From Pseudomonas sp. CC120222-01a (lineage in GTDB: Bacteria; Pseudomonadota; Gammaproteobacteria; Pseudomonadales; Pseudomonadaceae), in the NCBI RefSeq assembly GCF_003097235.1, contig NZ_QEQQ01000004.1, positions 100,229-164,228 of the forward strand: a stretch of DNA of 64,000 bases. The letters are read 5' to 3'. Of the stretch, positions 35,665-45,400 are shown piece after piece. The position numbers and the translations under genes are program-made. Each line of letters starts with the position of its first letter. Within the stretch, counting starts at the first letter, position 1. Below the pieces are notes generated by a model, which was not told the origin of the DNA, did no database searches, and saw nothing but the letters and a program-made list of their open reading frames with translations.

Positions 35665-36576
35665 ATGCCTCTGTCCAGACTGCACGCCGTTCACCGCTCA
35701 CTCAATGCTTCCGGCCAGCATACGTTGTGGCTGCGCTACCCCACGCCCTACCATTGGCCTTCGACCCAGGCCTTCCTGGCCGCGCGCTGCATCCCCGGCA
35801 TCGAAACCTTCAGCAATGGCACCTACCGCCGCAGTTTCCCCGTGTCAGGCAAACACGGTGTCCTCGAAGCCCGGCCCGCCAGCGGCAATCGCCTGTTTAT
35901 CCAGCTCAGCGGCGTGCCTGCCACAGCTGTTCCAGGCCTGATCGCCCGCATTCGCCGCTTCTTCGACCTCGACGCCAACCCCACACGCATCGCCGCCGAA
36001 CTGCGCCGCGACCCCTTGATGGCCCGGCTGATCGCCGTCCGCCCGGGCCTTCGCGTCCCCCAGGGCTGGGACGCCTGCGAGCAAGCCATGCGCACGGTGC
36101 TCGGCCAGCAGATCAGCGTAGCGGGTGCCATGACCCTGGCCGGCCGCCTGGTGGCGCGTCATGGCCAGCCGCTCTGTCTACCGGCCGAAGGCCTGACCCG
36201 TGTCTTCCCGACCTCGAAGGTGCTCGCTGACGCAGACCTGGAAAACCTGGGCATGCCCCGGGCACGCGCTGCCACCCTGGGTACGTTGGCGCGGGCACTG
36301 CTGGCAGAACCAGAACTGCTGCGAAAGGGCCAGACCCTGGAGCCGCTGTTGGCCAACCTCTGCCGGCTGAAAGGCATCGGCCCCTGGAGCGCCCTGTATC
36401 TGGCGCTGCGCCAGGCGGGCGCCGCTGATGCGTTGCCGCTGGGCGATGTAGCGCTGGTCAAAGCCTTGCGCCTGTTGGAAGGGCCCGACGCCCAACTGGC
36501 CGAACGCGCCCAGGCCTGGCGCCCCTGGCGCGCTTATGCCGCGCAGCATCTATGGGCGTCCCTGGGAGACAAATAG
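35665..36576 (+). CDS. AlkA-type DNA-3-methyladenine glycosylase
   Basis: A 303-residue base-excision repair glycosylase. It has an AlkA-like N-terminal domain (about 1-110) and an HhH-GPD domain (about 125-300) with EQAMRTVLGQQISVAGAMTLAG, the hairpin LCRLKGIGPWSALYLAL (about 232-248) and a putative catalytic Asp in LPLGDVALVKAL (about 260). It removes alkylated bases. No methyltransferase (Ada) domain is attached. ATG 35665 is used since the upstream in-frame start lies in the REP element. Confidence 0.87.
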   Translation: MPLSRLHAVHRSLNASGQHTLWLRYPTPYHWPSTQAFLAARCIPGIETFSNGTYRRSFPVSGKHGVLEARPASGNRLFIQLSGVPATAVPGLIARIRRFFDLDANPTRIAAELRRDPLMARLIAVRPGLRVPQGWDACEQAMRTVLGQQISVAGAMTLAGRLVARHGQPLCLPAEGLTRVFPTSKVLADADLENLGMPRARAATLGTLARALLAEPELLRKGQTLEPLLANLCRLKGIGPWSALYLALRQAGAADALPLGDVALVKALRLLEGPDAQLAERAQAWRPWRAYAAQHLWASLGDK

Positions 36577-36793
36577 GCCGTCCAGCGACCGCCTGTCGCG
36601 AAGTGCCAGCATTCGATCGAACAGGCGAGGCCGATCATCGTTCTTCCACTAAGGTGCTAAATGATTCTTCCGCACGATCATTGCCCCGGCGCATGGACGC
36701 CCCGCTTGGGCATGCGCAATATCAATTGGCGCCCTGCCTGCCAAAGGCGTACTCACACACAACAGGCCATCCAAGTACAAAGAGGGTCGTACC

Positions 36794-37054
36794 ATGTCGT
36801 TGATAGGAGTTTCGATGCTGGAAATGCGGCAGATCATCGAGCAGGCCTGCCTGCCCGACCGCTGCGAGGTCAGCTGCCCGGACGGCACCACCCTGACCAT
36901 CCGCCTGGGTCAAGGGCAAAGCCTGGAGGAGGGCGTGACCCTCTCCGGGGTCTCGCTGCAGAGCTTGAACAGTTGTCGCGACCTGGTGCACCTGGTCGGC
37001 CAGCTGCATGCGCTGCGGGACACCCACCCGGCGGCGCTCAGGGCCATCGCCTGA
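36794..37054 (+). CDS. DUF1652 family small protein
   Basis: An 86-residue cytosolic protein with the pseudomonad DUF1652 pattern (MLEMRQIIEQACLPDRCEV, LTIRLGQGQSLEEGVTLSG, LVGQLHALR). Function unknown. The start ATG 36794 has AGAGGG upstream; an internal ATG at 36815 would also give a typical family N-terminus. The 217 bp before it contain no other gene. Confidence 0.82.
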   Translation: MSLIGVSMLEMRQIIEQACLPDRCEVSCPDGTTLTIRLGQGQSLEEGVTLSGVSLQSLNSCRDLVHLVGQLHALRDTHPAALRAIA

Positions 37055-37072
37055 GCACCTGAAGTGCACCGG

Positions 37073-37687
37073 TCAGCCGAGGCTGGCCGGGCGCACGTAT
37101 TCCGGCATCAGGCCGTTGCTCCAGAACAGGATCATCGACACCAGGATGGTCACCAGCACGAGCAACCCCACCCCCCATACGCAGCTGGCAAACAGCATGG
37201 CCTGCTCCTTGCGCAGGCGCAGGAAGGTCTGCAAACCGCCATACAGCAATACCGTGGCGTAAGCTGAGGCGGCGACCAGTGCCAGCAGTGCCAACCAGCG
37301 GATCGGCACCAGGCCGAACACGCCGGCGAAGAACCACGGCGTGGCGCAATAGGCCGCAAAGCCGATGCATTGATTGAGTGTCGGTTGTGCATCGAAGCCG
37401 CGCGACATCCAGCGGATCATCACCCCCATCAGCATCACCCCGACCACCGTGGTGGCATACAGCAACCCGGCCAGTTGCGCGGCGCTGGCCATGCTCAGGC
37501 GCACGCGATCTTCAGCGGCCAGGCTCCAGCCAAAGGTGGTGGTGCCGACGAACAGGCACAGGGCAGGGATCAGCGCCAGCACCAACAGGCGCGGCAGGTA
37601 TTGTTGCGGGTGGTCTTCCTCGGCGCGGCGGATGTCGATCCACGCGTCGGCGGGGTGGGTGAAAAGCTTGAGCAACGGGCTGTTCAT
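37073..37687 (-). CDS. YIP1-family inner-membrane protein
   Basis: A 204-residue protein with five hydrophobic segments (LLVLALIPALCLFVGTTTFG, AGLLYATTVVGVMLMGVMI, FAAYCATPWFFAGVFGLVP and two more) and the Yip1 start pattern LLKLFTHPADAWIDIR. Role unknown. It converges with the DUF1652 gene, 18 bp apart. Confidence 0.85.
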   Translation of the reverse strand: MNSPLLKLFTHPADAWIDIRRAEEDHPQQYLPRLLVLALIPALCLFVGTTTFGWSLAAEDRVRLSMASAAQLAGLLYATTVVGVMLMGVMIRWMSRGFDAQPTLNQCIGFAAYCATPWFFAGVFGLVPIRWLALLALVAASAYATVLLYGGLQTFLRLRKEQAMLFASCVWGVGLLVLVTILVSMILFWSNGLMPEYVRPASLG

Positions 37688-37775
37688 GGCGTTCTCCAGA
37701 AGGCAGGGCCTTGTAGTTATGGAGATCCGCCGTTTGCGTCAGGTTCAGCCCGGAGCGTCGCCGTTGATCGGCTGG

Positions 37776-38063
37776 TTACTGCAGCTCCAGCAACAGGTTC
37801 AGGCCGCCATCGCCGCATTTGCCCTGGTCACGGACCACACCACGGTAGCTGCGCCCATCCCAGATGAACGCCACGCTGTGGGCGCGTTCGACTTTGTCCG
37901 GCAGCGGCGGGCAGATATGCAGGCGCAGGGCGGGGCGGCCCTGGAGGTTGAGGGCGGCCAACTGGCATTGGCATTCCACGCTCAGGGCCACCGGGCCGAA
38001 CAGTGTGTCGCGCACGTAGTCGAGCTGCAGGGCGGCGTTGGGCGCGCGGCCGGGCATCTTCAT
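37776..38063 (-). CDS. hypothetical protein, 95 aa
   Basis: Small protein with four cysteines (VECQCQLAAL, HICPPL, QGKCGDGG), no signal peptide and no recognised domain. ATG 38063 gives MKMPGRAPNAALQLDYVRD. Third-position GC bias is coding-like. The 189 bp after it up to the DUF6708 gene hold nothing recognisable. Confidence 0.55.
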   Translation of the reverse strand: MKMPGRAPNAALQLDYVRDTLFGPVALSVECQCQLAALNLQGRPALRLHICPPLPDKVERAHSVAFIWDGRSYRGVVRDQGKCGDGGLNLLLELQ

Positions 38064-38252
38064 GGCCGCTGGGCTCCTGGGCGTTGGTACAGCAGGGAAG
38101 GCTGGATGGGCATAGGCGGCAGGCTCCTGGCAAAAGGATGGCACGTATCATCTTTTGGAAGCTTACTGGAGGCAGATGTTCAACTTGTTTCAGGGGATTT
38201 GTGGGTGTGCCGACGAAGGGCCGCATGGCGGCCCTGTACATTGCAGATCGTT

Positions 38253-39146
38253 CTATTTGCGTTTGCGCCTGGTGGATTGAATCGGCGCCTCTTCAAACGC
38301 CTCGGGGGGTGCGGGTGCTGCCCGCACATTGAAGAGACGACATATCACGTACCAACATATGGCTATGGAAAGGTTGTAGGGAAACAGCACGGCCCAGAAT
38401 GGCAATTGCCAGTTCTTCTTGCCTTGCATTTCACCAGGTTCGCCGGTTCGCCATGGGGCGTAGTGGCGCCAGGCTTCTGCCGGGGTTAGACAGATGGCGT
38501 GCAGGGGCTTGTGCCACCAGTTGGCTTCGTCTGGTGCAGGGAGTTTGTCTGGGCCGTGGTCCATGAAGTGGCGAAGGTACTCCCAGACTTCGGCGACATA
38601 TTGCATGTCGGATTCGGTTGGCTCGTTGCTGTCGATCCAGAGGCAGTCTGCTCGATGAAGGCTGCCGTCCTCTCGGCGAGGGGCGAATGCCAGTGCATAG
38701 CTGGTGGTGAAGGATGAACCGCTGAATTCGGTACGTTTGAACAAGCCCGCACCGATGGTGTTCCAGTCAAAAGTAATAAGTTTACTAAAGCGTTGGTAGT
38801 AGATTTTTTTTGTGACTCGATTAAGGCAAATGGTTGAGAGGTTTCGTATTAGGAGAATTCTATAGACTAGAAATGGAGAAAAGATAAGGGGTGAGAGTGA
38901 CAGTAAGATAATAAATATATATCCGCCTTCAAGCGAGTAGTCGATTTTCGGGTCGCTTAGAGTGGAGTAAGAGAAAATGGCTGTTCCTAAAATCATCGCC
39001 GTATAGAGTTTACCCATGAATACCGAGTCTGAAACCCACGGATTTCTCAGGTGAGCCAACGAACATGTAGTTTCGATAAGCTGCCCAGAAATTCTTGGGG
39101 TGATTCCGGTTTTTTGTTTGGGGTCGAAAAGCCAAGCTACTGACAT
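38253..39146 (-). CDS. DUF6708 membrane protein, probable partner of the VasX-like effector
   Basis: A 297-residue protein with two hydrophobic segments at about 45-62 and 72-102, a soluble central part with WIDSNEPTESDMQYVAEVWEYLRHFM, a HxICLTPAEAWR motif, and a third membrane segment near 250-270 (FWAVLFPYNLSIAICWYVICRL). This architecture matches DUF6708 proteins that sit next to VasX-type T6SS effectors, where membrane-resident immunity or accessory roles are suspected. It starts 4 bp after the effector stop. Its 5' half is distinctly AT-rich compared with the chromosome around it. Confidence 0.75.
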   Translation of the reverse strand: MSVAWLFDPKQKTGITPRISGQLIETTCSLAHLRNPWVSDSVFMGKLYTAMILGTAIFSYSTLSDPKIDYSLEGGYIFIILLSLSPLIFSPFLVYRILLIRNLSTICLNRVTKKIYYQRFSKLITFDWNTIGAGLFKRTEFSGSSFTTSYALAFAPRREDGSLHRADCLWIDSNEPTESDMQYVAEVWEYLRHFMDHGPDKLPAPDEANWWHKPLHAICLTPAEAWRHYAPWRTGEPGEMQGKKNWQLPFWAVLFPYNLSIAICWYVICRLFNVRAAPAPPEAFEEAPIQSTRRKRK

Positions 39147-39150
39147 GATA

Positions 39151-42132
39151 TTACCGCCCGAGATGAATTGTTGCAGTTGAACGAGTGTTGTAGGGGCCTT
39201 GGTTTGCGTAGTAGCTGATGGTGAGCGATAGCGTCGTTGAAGGCTTGGCTTGGACTTTGTAGTGGATGACTAATCCTGCTTCGGTGAAGTAGCAGTCAGG
39301 TGGGGTGTAAAGAAATTTAGTGTTGCCGTCAGTATCTTTACTTTGCAATGTTCCTTGCCATTCGCTTACCTCTAACGTGAAGTCTCGCAAAAGTATCGTG
39401 AACTCCGCCGTGGGTGCCGCCTCGATTACTTGAGTGTGGATGATAGTTGCCCAGTCAGGTGTTGGCCATTGGTTATTGTCTCTCCAGGCGGTGGTAAGTT
39501 TCCCAAGGCCTAGTTGCTGCGCGCCCTGTTCTGTAAGCGATACTGGAGCGTATGACTCAGCATGCCATAGCTCAATTTCTTCTTGTACGCTGGTGAAAGG
39601 TGGCAGCTTTTTCTCGAGGTCTAATTTAAGGCTTTCTCGTATTTCGCCGTCGTTCTCTTTTGTACCGAAAATACTCCTGCTTGCCCATAGCTCAATTGGC
39701 GTGTGGAGTTGTTCATGCGCTTTGGAGTGGAGATAAAGTCCAGTAGCGATTACAGTGGCGCCTACTAATATTATTCCTGCAGCGGCCCAGCCTGCAAATG
39801 GAATAAACACTGTTGGCCCGGCAAGAGCAAGGCTTCCCTCCAGAATAAGAATGGATCCGGCAGCAGTTGTTGTGCCTCCGGCGAAAGTATATAGACCTGA
39901 GGCGCGATTGCCATTTTGCCACTGACGCACGCCCTTCATGAAGTCCGATTGTAGGCCAAGAAATATTGCTGGATATCCTGATAGTCGGGCGGATAGATTA
40001 CTGCCTAGAAACTTTATTATCCCGTTGCCAAATCCCATGCCTGGCATTGTCGAACTCAATTTCAGCGTGAGTGCTTTCTGCGTAGCCCGCACACTGACCA
40101 GCGTCGCTGATGCTGCGCCAATCACTCCAAAAATTGAGGCGGCGAAGCCGAAGGAGTATTCCGGTGTATCGCTTTTTTGCAAACTGCTATAAGCCGATTT
40201 AAGCGCGAAAATGTTGAACCACAGCATTCCGGCATTCAATCCGCTCCCTAACCCTGAGGTGAGTAATCCGATCAACTTCGGCTTTGCTCGCGAAGTTGTA
40301 GTCATCTCGAGAGTTACCTTCCTGCTGCCTGTGATGCGCAACTGCTTCATTTCTTCAACTTGCGCCATCCCGCTCTTCAGGTATTTCTCCACTTCCTGGC
40401 TAAAAGGATTTTCCAGGATCAGCTTGTCGGTGATGTTGTACCGCGCCGCCAGCAGCCCCAGCGCTTTCTCGGCATTGGCCTCGCGCGCGGCGGACTGCAC
40501 TTGCTGACGCAGGCTGTTGCTGGCATCCCAGCGCGTCTGCCCACGCATGCGCTTGAGCACTACGGTGCTCACTGATTGGGCGGTGAGGTCGGTGATACCC
40601 GCCATGGCTGGGAAGCGCCCTGCCAAGCCCTGGATCACATTGTCGCTGCCGCCGAGCAAGGTGCCGATCGAGTCGGCCTTGTCGCGGAATGGGTTGAAGG
40701 GCGCCAAAGCCTCGTACAGTGGGCTGTCGTGTTGATCCAGCCAGCGCTCCAGGCGCTGCAACCGCAGGTCCTGCTCTTCAGTCCCGGGTACGGGTTGGCC
40801 CATCGGGTGAATCAGCAGTGCCAGAGACATTTCCAGTCCGCGTGTGGAGCTGAGCTCATCACGGTCATAGCAGGCCAGCGCGGCTGCCAAGCTGTACGGA
40901 TCGTCCAGATGGCCGGCTTCGGCGGTGGCCAGCCAGGCGTCGTGATCGTTGCTGGCTTGCAAGGCCAGTTCACGCATCTGGCTGATGCGGTACTCCAGTT
41001 CGTCGCGTTCCTCCAGAAACTTAAGGTACTTGGCGGTATCGATGCGCTGTCCCAGTCGATGGCCCTGCTCGGAATAGTCTGGGTGGGTGAGCACCCGGAA
41101 GCGTTCCTCGTAAGGCGGTTTCGGTCGGCTATCCGGGCGTATCCTCAGGGCTGCCGTGCCCAAGGACGGGTTGTCGGCCGGGTACATGCTTTCCAGGGTC
41201 TTGTTTAGCAACGTGGCCACCAGGTTGCGGTGGTGGAAGTCGCGGCTCTGTGGGCTGAGGCGTTCGGCATCCAGCTGGTAGCACATCGGCACATCGGCTT
41301 GCTCGGTACCCTGCGCCGGTCTTGTGTGGGGCAGCTGTTCGGAAGGCATCAAATCGCGCATCTGGTGCTGGTAGGCCGACACCGACAGGCTCAGGTCCAG
41401 CGCCAGGCCTTCGGCATCGCTGAGCACCACCACGGCGGGGACCTTCGGTTGGGTATAGGGGTAATGGCGTGCAACGGCGTGCAGACTGCCGGCGAACATC
41501 GCCGAGGTGCGTGGCTGGCTGCTCCAGCTCAGCGACATGCGCTGCGCGTCTGGTTTGAAGTCTTCAACCCAGGTTTGCAGAGCGCTGACCGGCAGTACAT
41601 GGGCCTGGGTGGACGGCGCCTGGTTGCCGGCAATCAGCTCGGCCATGTTCAGTTGGCGCATGTGCCGTTTGCGCATGGCCAGCGAACCGGTGATGCGTGC
41701 GGTCATGGCATTGGTCCACAGGTGTGGGCTGTAGGCAATCCAGACTTCCTTGGCGCAGGCGTCACCGGTGTCGGCCCAGACCCAGCCCATCGACCGGCTG
41801 GACAAGTAGCGGTCGCGCCGCTGGTAGTGCTCCAGGCTCCGGTAGCGCAACTCCTTGTACTGGCCCTCACCGTCATACTCGTGGATGACCAGCTTTTCGC
41901 CCTGGGTGCCTTTCATGAACACGTAGACATAACCCGGACGGAGGGCGCGCAGGGTGTAGGCGGAGTGCTGCAGTGGAGGGAAGCCTTGCTCCAGGGCGAA
42001 GCCGGAGTCGCTGTAGCGACAGGGCGGGGCAGCGCCGGTGCGTGGCACGATGGCGTAGCGCACTGGCAGGATCGGTACCCGTGCGCTGCAGGCAGGGGGT
42101 GATGCGGCGCGGCTTACGGTGGCGTCATTCAT
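39151..42132 (-). CDS. VasX/BTH_I2691-type T6SS pore-forming effector
   Basis: A 993-residue protein with the VasX N-terminal region ([20 protein letters not shown] near 24, [17 protein letters not shown] near 58, [12 protein letters not shown] near 84) and a long helical middle. Hydrophobic segments lie near residues 615-640, 655-690 and 765-805 and would form the membrane-inserting part. Family members are delivered by type VI secretion and depolarise target-cell membranes. No VgrG, PAAR, adaptor or structural T6SS gene is in the window, so this is an orphan effector. Base composition shifts to AT-rich in the 3' third, which encodes the pore domain. Confidence 0.83.
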   Translation of the reverse strand: MNDATVSRAASPPACSARVPILPVRYAIVPRTGAAPPCRYSDSGFALEQGFPPLQHSAYTLRALRPGYVYVFMKGTQGEKLVIHEYDGEGQYKELRYRSLEHYQRRDRYLSSRSMGWVWADTGDACAKEVWIAYSPHLWTNAMTARITGSLAMRKRHMRQLNMAELIAGNQAPSTQAHVLPVSALQTWVEDFKPDAQRMSLSWSSQPRTSAMFAGSLHAVARHYPYTQPKVPAVVVLSDAEGLALDLSLSVSAYQHQMRDLMPSEQLPHTRPAQGTEQADVPMCYQLDAERLSPQSRDFHHRNLVATLLNKTLESMYPADNPSLGTAALRIRPDSRPKPPYEERFRVLTHPDYSEQGHRLGQRIDTAKYLKFLEERDELEYRISQMRELALQASNDHDAWLATAEAGHLDDPYSLAAALACYDRDELSSTRGLEMSLALLIHPMGQPVPGTEEQDLRLQRLERWLDQHDSPLYEALAPFNPFRDKADSIGTLLGGSDNVIQGLAGRFPAMAGITDLTAQSVSTVVLKRMRGQTRWDASNSLRQQVQSAAREANAEKALGLLAARYNITDKLILENPFSQEVEKYLKSGMAQVEEMKQLRITGSRKVTLEMTTTSRAKPKLIGLLTSGLGSGLNAGMLWFNIFALKSAYSSLQKSDTPEYSFGFAASIFGVIGAASATLVSVRATQKALTLKLSSTMPGMGFGNGIIKFLGSNLSARLSGYPAIFLGLQSDFMKGVRQWQNGNRASGLYTFAGGTTTAAGSILILEGSLALAGPTVFIPFAGWAAAGIILVGATVIATGLYLHSKAHEQLHTPIELWASRSIFGTKENDGEIRESLKLDLEKKLPPFTSVQEEIELWHAESYAPVSLTEQGAQQLGLGKLTTAWRDNNQWPTPDWATIIHTQVIEAAPTAEFTILLRDFTLEVSEWQGTLQSKDTDGNTKFLYTPPDCYFTEAGLVIHYKVQAKPSTTLSLTISYYANQGPYNTRSTATIHLGR

Positions 42133-42299
42133 CCGGTAATTCCTCGGGCTGGCAATCGGCGATCAGCTGCAATTACGCTGAGGCCGAACACTAACGAGGA
42201 AGCCATTCTTGGAGGAGTGTTACTCTTCCTATTACGTTGTAGGAATTGTCGACACGTAATCGCTCAGTCATTCAATCCCCCGAAACGCCAATGCCTATC

Positions 42300-42317
42300 A
42301 TCCCCCAATTCGGGGAA
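42300..42317. promoter_or_regulatory. upstream activator palindrome ATCCCC-N6-GGGGAA (mnxG)
   Basis: An 18-bp inverted repeat centred about 85 bp upstream of the sigma-54 -24 element. It differs by one outer base from the TTCCCC-N6-GGGGAA palindrome ahead of the xcm genes. The position suits an enhancer-binding activator such as MnxR, known to be needed for Mn oxidation in P. putida GB-1. Partial half-sites (TCCCCC near 42276, CTCCCCAATCGG near 42333) are also present. Confidence 0.65.
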
Positions 42318-42390
42318 TTCCCGTGGGTAATCCTCCCCAATCGGTTCCGATTCCCTTTCTAACTAACTGAAATCTAACGCCATTCCCTTA

Positions 42391-42406
42391 TGGCACACAC
42401 CTTGCT
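42391..42406 (+). promoter_or_regulatory. sigma-54 promoter of mnxG
   Basis: TGGCAC-N5-TTGCT matches the -24/-12 consensus with the invariant GG (42392-42393) and GC (42404-42405) ten bases apart. It lies about 39 bp before the mnxG start codon. Confidence 0.9.
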
Positions 42407-42444
42407 GACCTCTTCGCAGTGATCCTGTGTCCCGGAGGTGCAGC

Positions 42445-45400
42445 ATGTCGACCCCGTCCAAAGGCCCCGTCCTGACGTCCTTCGTCCTGGCCCTGTTTGG
42501 CTGGGAAGCGCCCGCCGAGGCCGCTGTGCAGTGTCAGCGCACCCTGGTGGCCAATGTGGTGGCGCTGGACCAGCCGCTGATGTTCAACCGCCTGGGCGCG
42601 CAGAACGCCAACGGCATGATGTTCGCCCTGCGCGAGGACGTGGTGGACGACCACCAGGTGCCGCTGAGCAAGGGCGGCGCGGCAGTGCCGGGCAAGGTCA
42701 CCCTGCGCCCCGACAAGCGCCCGCGGCCGATCGTGCTGCGGGTGGCCGCCGGTGATTGCCTGACGGTCAACCTGACCAACCTGCTCGACTACAAGGCCAA
42801 CCCTAACAAGCACGGGATCGAGCCTGAAGAAGGCGAGGGCCCGGAAACCGAAGTCGATAATGAGGGCGGTGAGCACTTCGTTGCCGATGAACAGGTGACC
42901 GACCGCCACGTCGGCTTCCAGGTCAACGGCATGCAGGCCGTCAACAGCATCGGTGACATCGCCGCCAACACCGGCCGCAATGGCAATTTCCTGGTGGCCC
43001 CCGGCAACACCCGCAGCTACACCCTGTTTGCCGAACGTGAAGGTGCGTTCGCCGCCACCAGTCAAGGCGCGACCTTCGGCGGCCAGGGTGGCGCCGGCAA
43101 CGTTGCCAACGGCCTGTTCGGCCAGGTGGTGGTCGTCCCCAAAGGTGGGCGAACTTTCCGCAATACCCTCACTGAAGAAGAAATGCGCCTGGCAACCACC
43201 GGGCGCACGGCAACCGGCCAACCCGTGATCGACTACCAGGCGCGGTACCCGCAGAGCGAGCCATGGCTCAGCGAAGGCAAGGCCGGCAAGCCGATCATCG
43301 CCATGGTCGACGGCAATGAGATCCTCAACAGCGAAACCGATGCCATCGTCATGGGCCCCAACCCTGATGGCAGTTTCCCCAAGACCACCTATCCGCTGGA
43401 GAGCATCGGCAAGCGCAACCCGGCACTGCCCAACCGCCTCGATGCGTTCCGTGATTTCGCCTCGCAGTTCGCCGACGAAGTGGCCGCCACTCAGGCCTTC
43501 CCGGGTTACTGGGCCGACCCGGTGATGGGGCATGTACTGGAGCCGACCCGCGATTCGTTCATGATCAACTACGGCTCGGGTGGCATGGGCGCTGAAGTGG
43601 TGGCCAACCGCCTGGGCGTCGGGCCGATGCATGACTGCCTGTCGTGCGCCTATGAGGAATTCTTCCTCAGCGCGCATACCGTGGGCGATATCGGCACCCT
43701 GGTCGATGTACCGGCCAACGTCGGCCTGGAGCACATCCGCCCAGGTGAAGTGCCGCCGGCCAGCGCCACCGGAGTCAAGGCCAGCATGGCCTTGTACCCG
43801 GCAGAGCCGGCCAACGTGCACCACAGCTACATCGGCGACTTCACCAAGTTCCGCAACACCCACAACGGCCACGAGCAGCACATCTTCCACCTGCATGGGC
43901 ATCAGTGGCTGTTCAACCCCAACGATGACAACTCCGACTACATCGATGCCCAGGGCATCGGGCCGGGCATCGGCTACACCTACGAAATCGCCAACGGCGG
44001 TTCGGGCAACCGCAACCGCGTGGCCGGCGATGCCATCTACCACTGCCACTTCTACCCGCACTTCGCCCAGGGCATGTGGGCCATGTGGCGGGTGCACGAC
44101 GTGTTCGAGGAAGGCACCCGCCTGGAAGTCAGCGGGCAAGGCCAGAACGGCTACCACAGCACCCCCTTCGCCCTGCGCAGTGGCAAGCCGGCCGTCGGCG
44201 CGCGGGCCTTGCCCGATGGCGAGATCGTCGCTGGTACGCCGATCCCGGCCATCGTCCCGTTGCCTGGCAAGGCCATGGCACCGATGCCAGGCAAGGTGGT
44301 GGTGATACCCAAGCTCGCCACCGAGCAAGTGGCCGCCAATGACGATGAGGCGCCCGAAGAGGAGGGCGACGACGACCACGCCCACGAGCCCGCCGCGCCC
44401 AAGGCAGTCGGCTCGCTGGCCCTGGTCGACCGTAGCGAGGCCAACCGCAACGCCGACGGCAGCTTGAAGAACCCCGGCTACCCCTTCTGGATCGGCGGCA
44501 TTGAAAGCAGCGTCGGCAATCGCCCGCCAACCCCGCCGCTGGACATGCTCGATCCGGCGCTGGCCAGGCAGTTGAAGGAAAGTGGCAAGGCCCTGTGGGC
44601 CAACCTCGACCCGAACCAGGTCGACGGTTGGGACGGTGGCCTCGGTCGCCATGCGCTGGATGGGGTTTCCGCCGGCGGTGAGGCGGTGACCACCACCACC
44701 AAGCTCGACTTCTCCAAGGTGGTGCACAAGGCCAGGCCGATCTACCTGCCCGAAGAGGGCACCGACGTCGAACAGGCCGCCATGCAGTTCCACGCCAAGG
44801 CCGAGCACGCCAGCTACGCGCTGATCCCCGGCAGCCAGCCGGTGGCCAAGGCATTTCGCACCAACGGCGCGCTGCCGACCGCAGGCGCACCTTTCTACGA
44901 ACCCTGCATGGACGACCGCGGCAAGCGCCTGACCCAGTCCTCGGGCGTGGGCGAGTTCTTCAGCGGTGAAAGCCTCACCGGCATGAACTTCCGGGGCGCG
45001 TCCACCTTCACCGCTGACCGCCCGCGTATCTACAAAGGCGCCAACATCCAGTTCGACGCGGTGTACAACAAGGTCGGCTATCACTTCCCGCAGGCGCGCA
45101 TCCTGGCGCTCTGGGAAGATGCCTGGCCGGTGATCACCAAGCAGCGCCCGCCTGAGCCGCTGGTGATGCGCATGAACACCTTCGACTGCACGATGTACAC
45201 CCACACCAACCTGATCCCGTCGTACTACGAGATGGACGACTACCAGGTGCGCACGCCGACCGATGTGATCGGCCAGCACATCCACCTGCCGAAGTGGGAC
45301 CTGACCGCCGCCGATGGCTCGGCCAATGGCTGGAACTACGAAGACGGCATTCTCTCGCCCGGCAGCGTGGTGGAACGCGTGCAGGCCATTCGCAGCTTCA

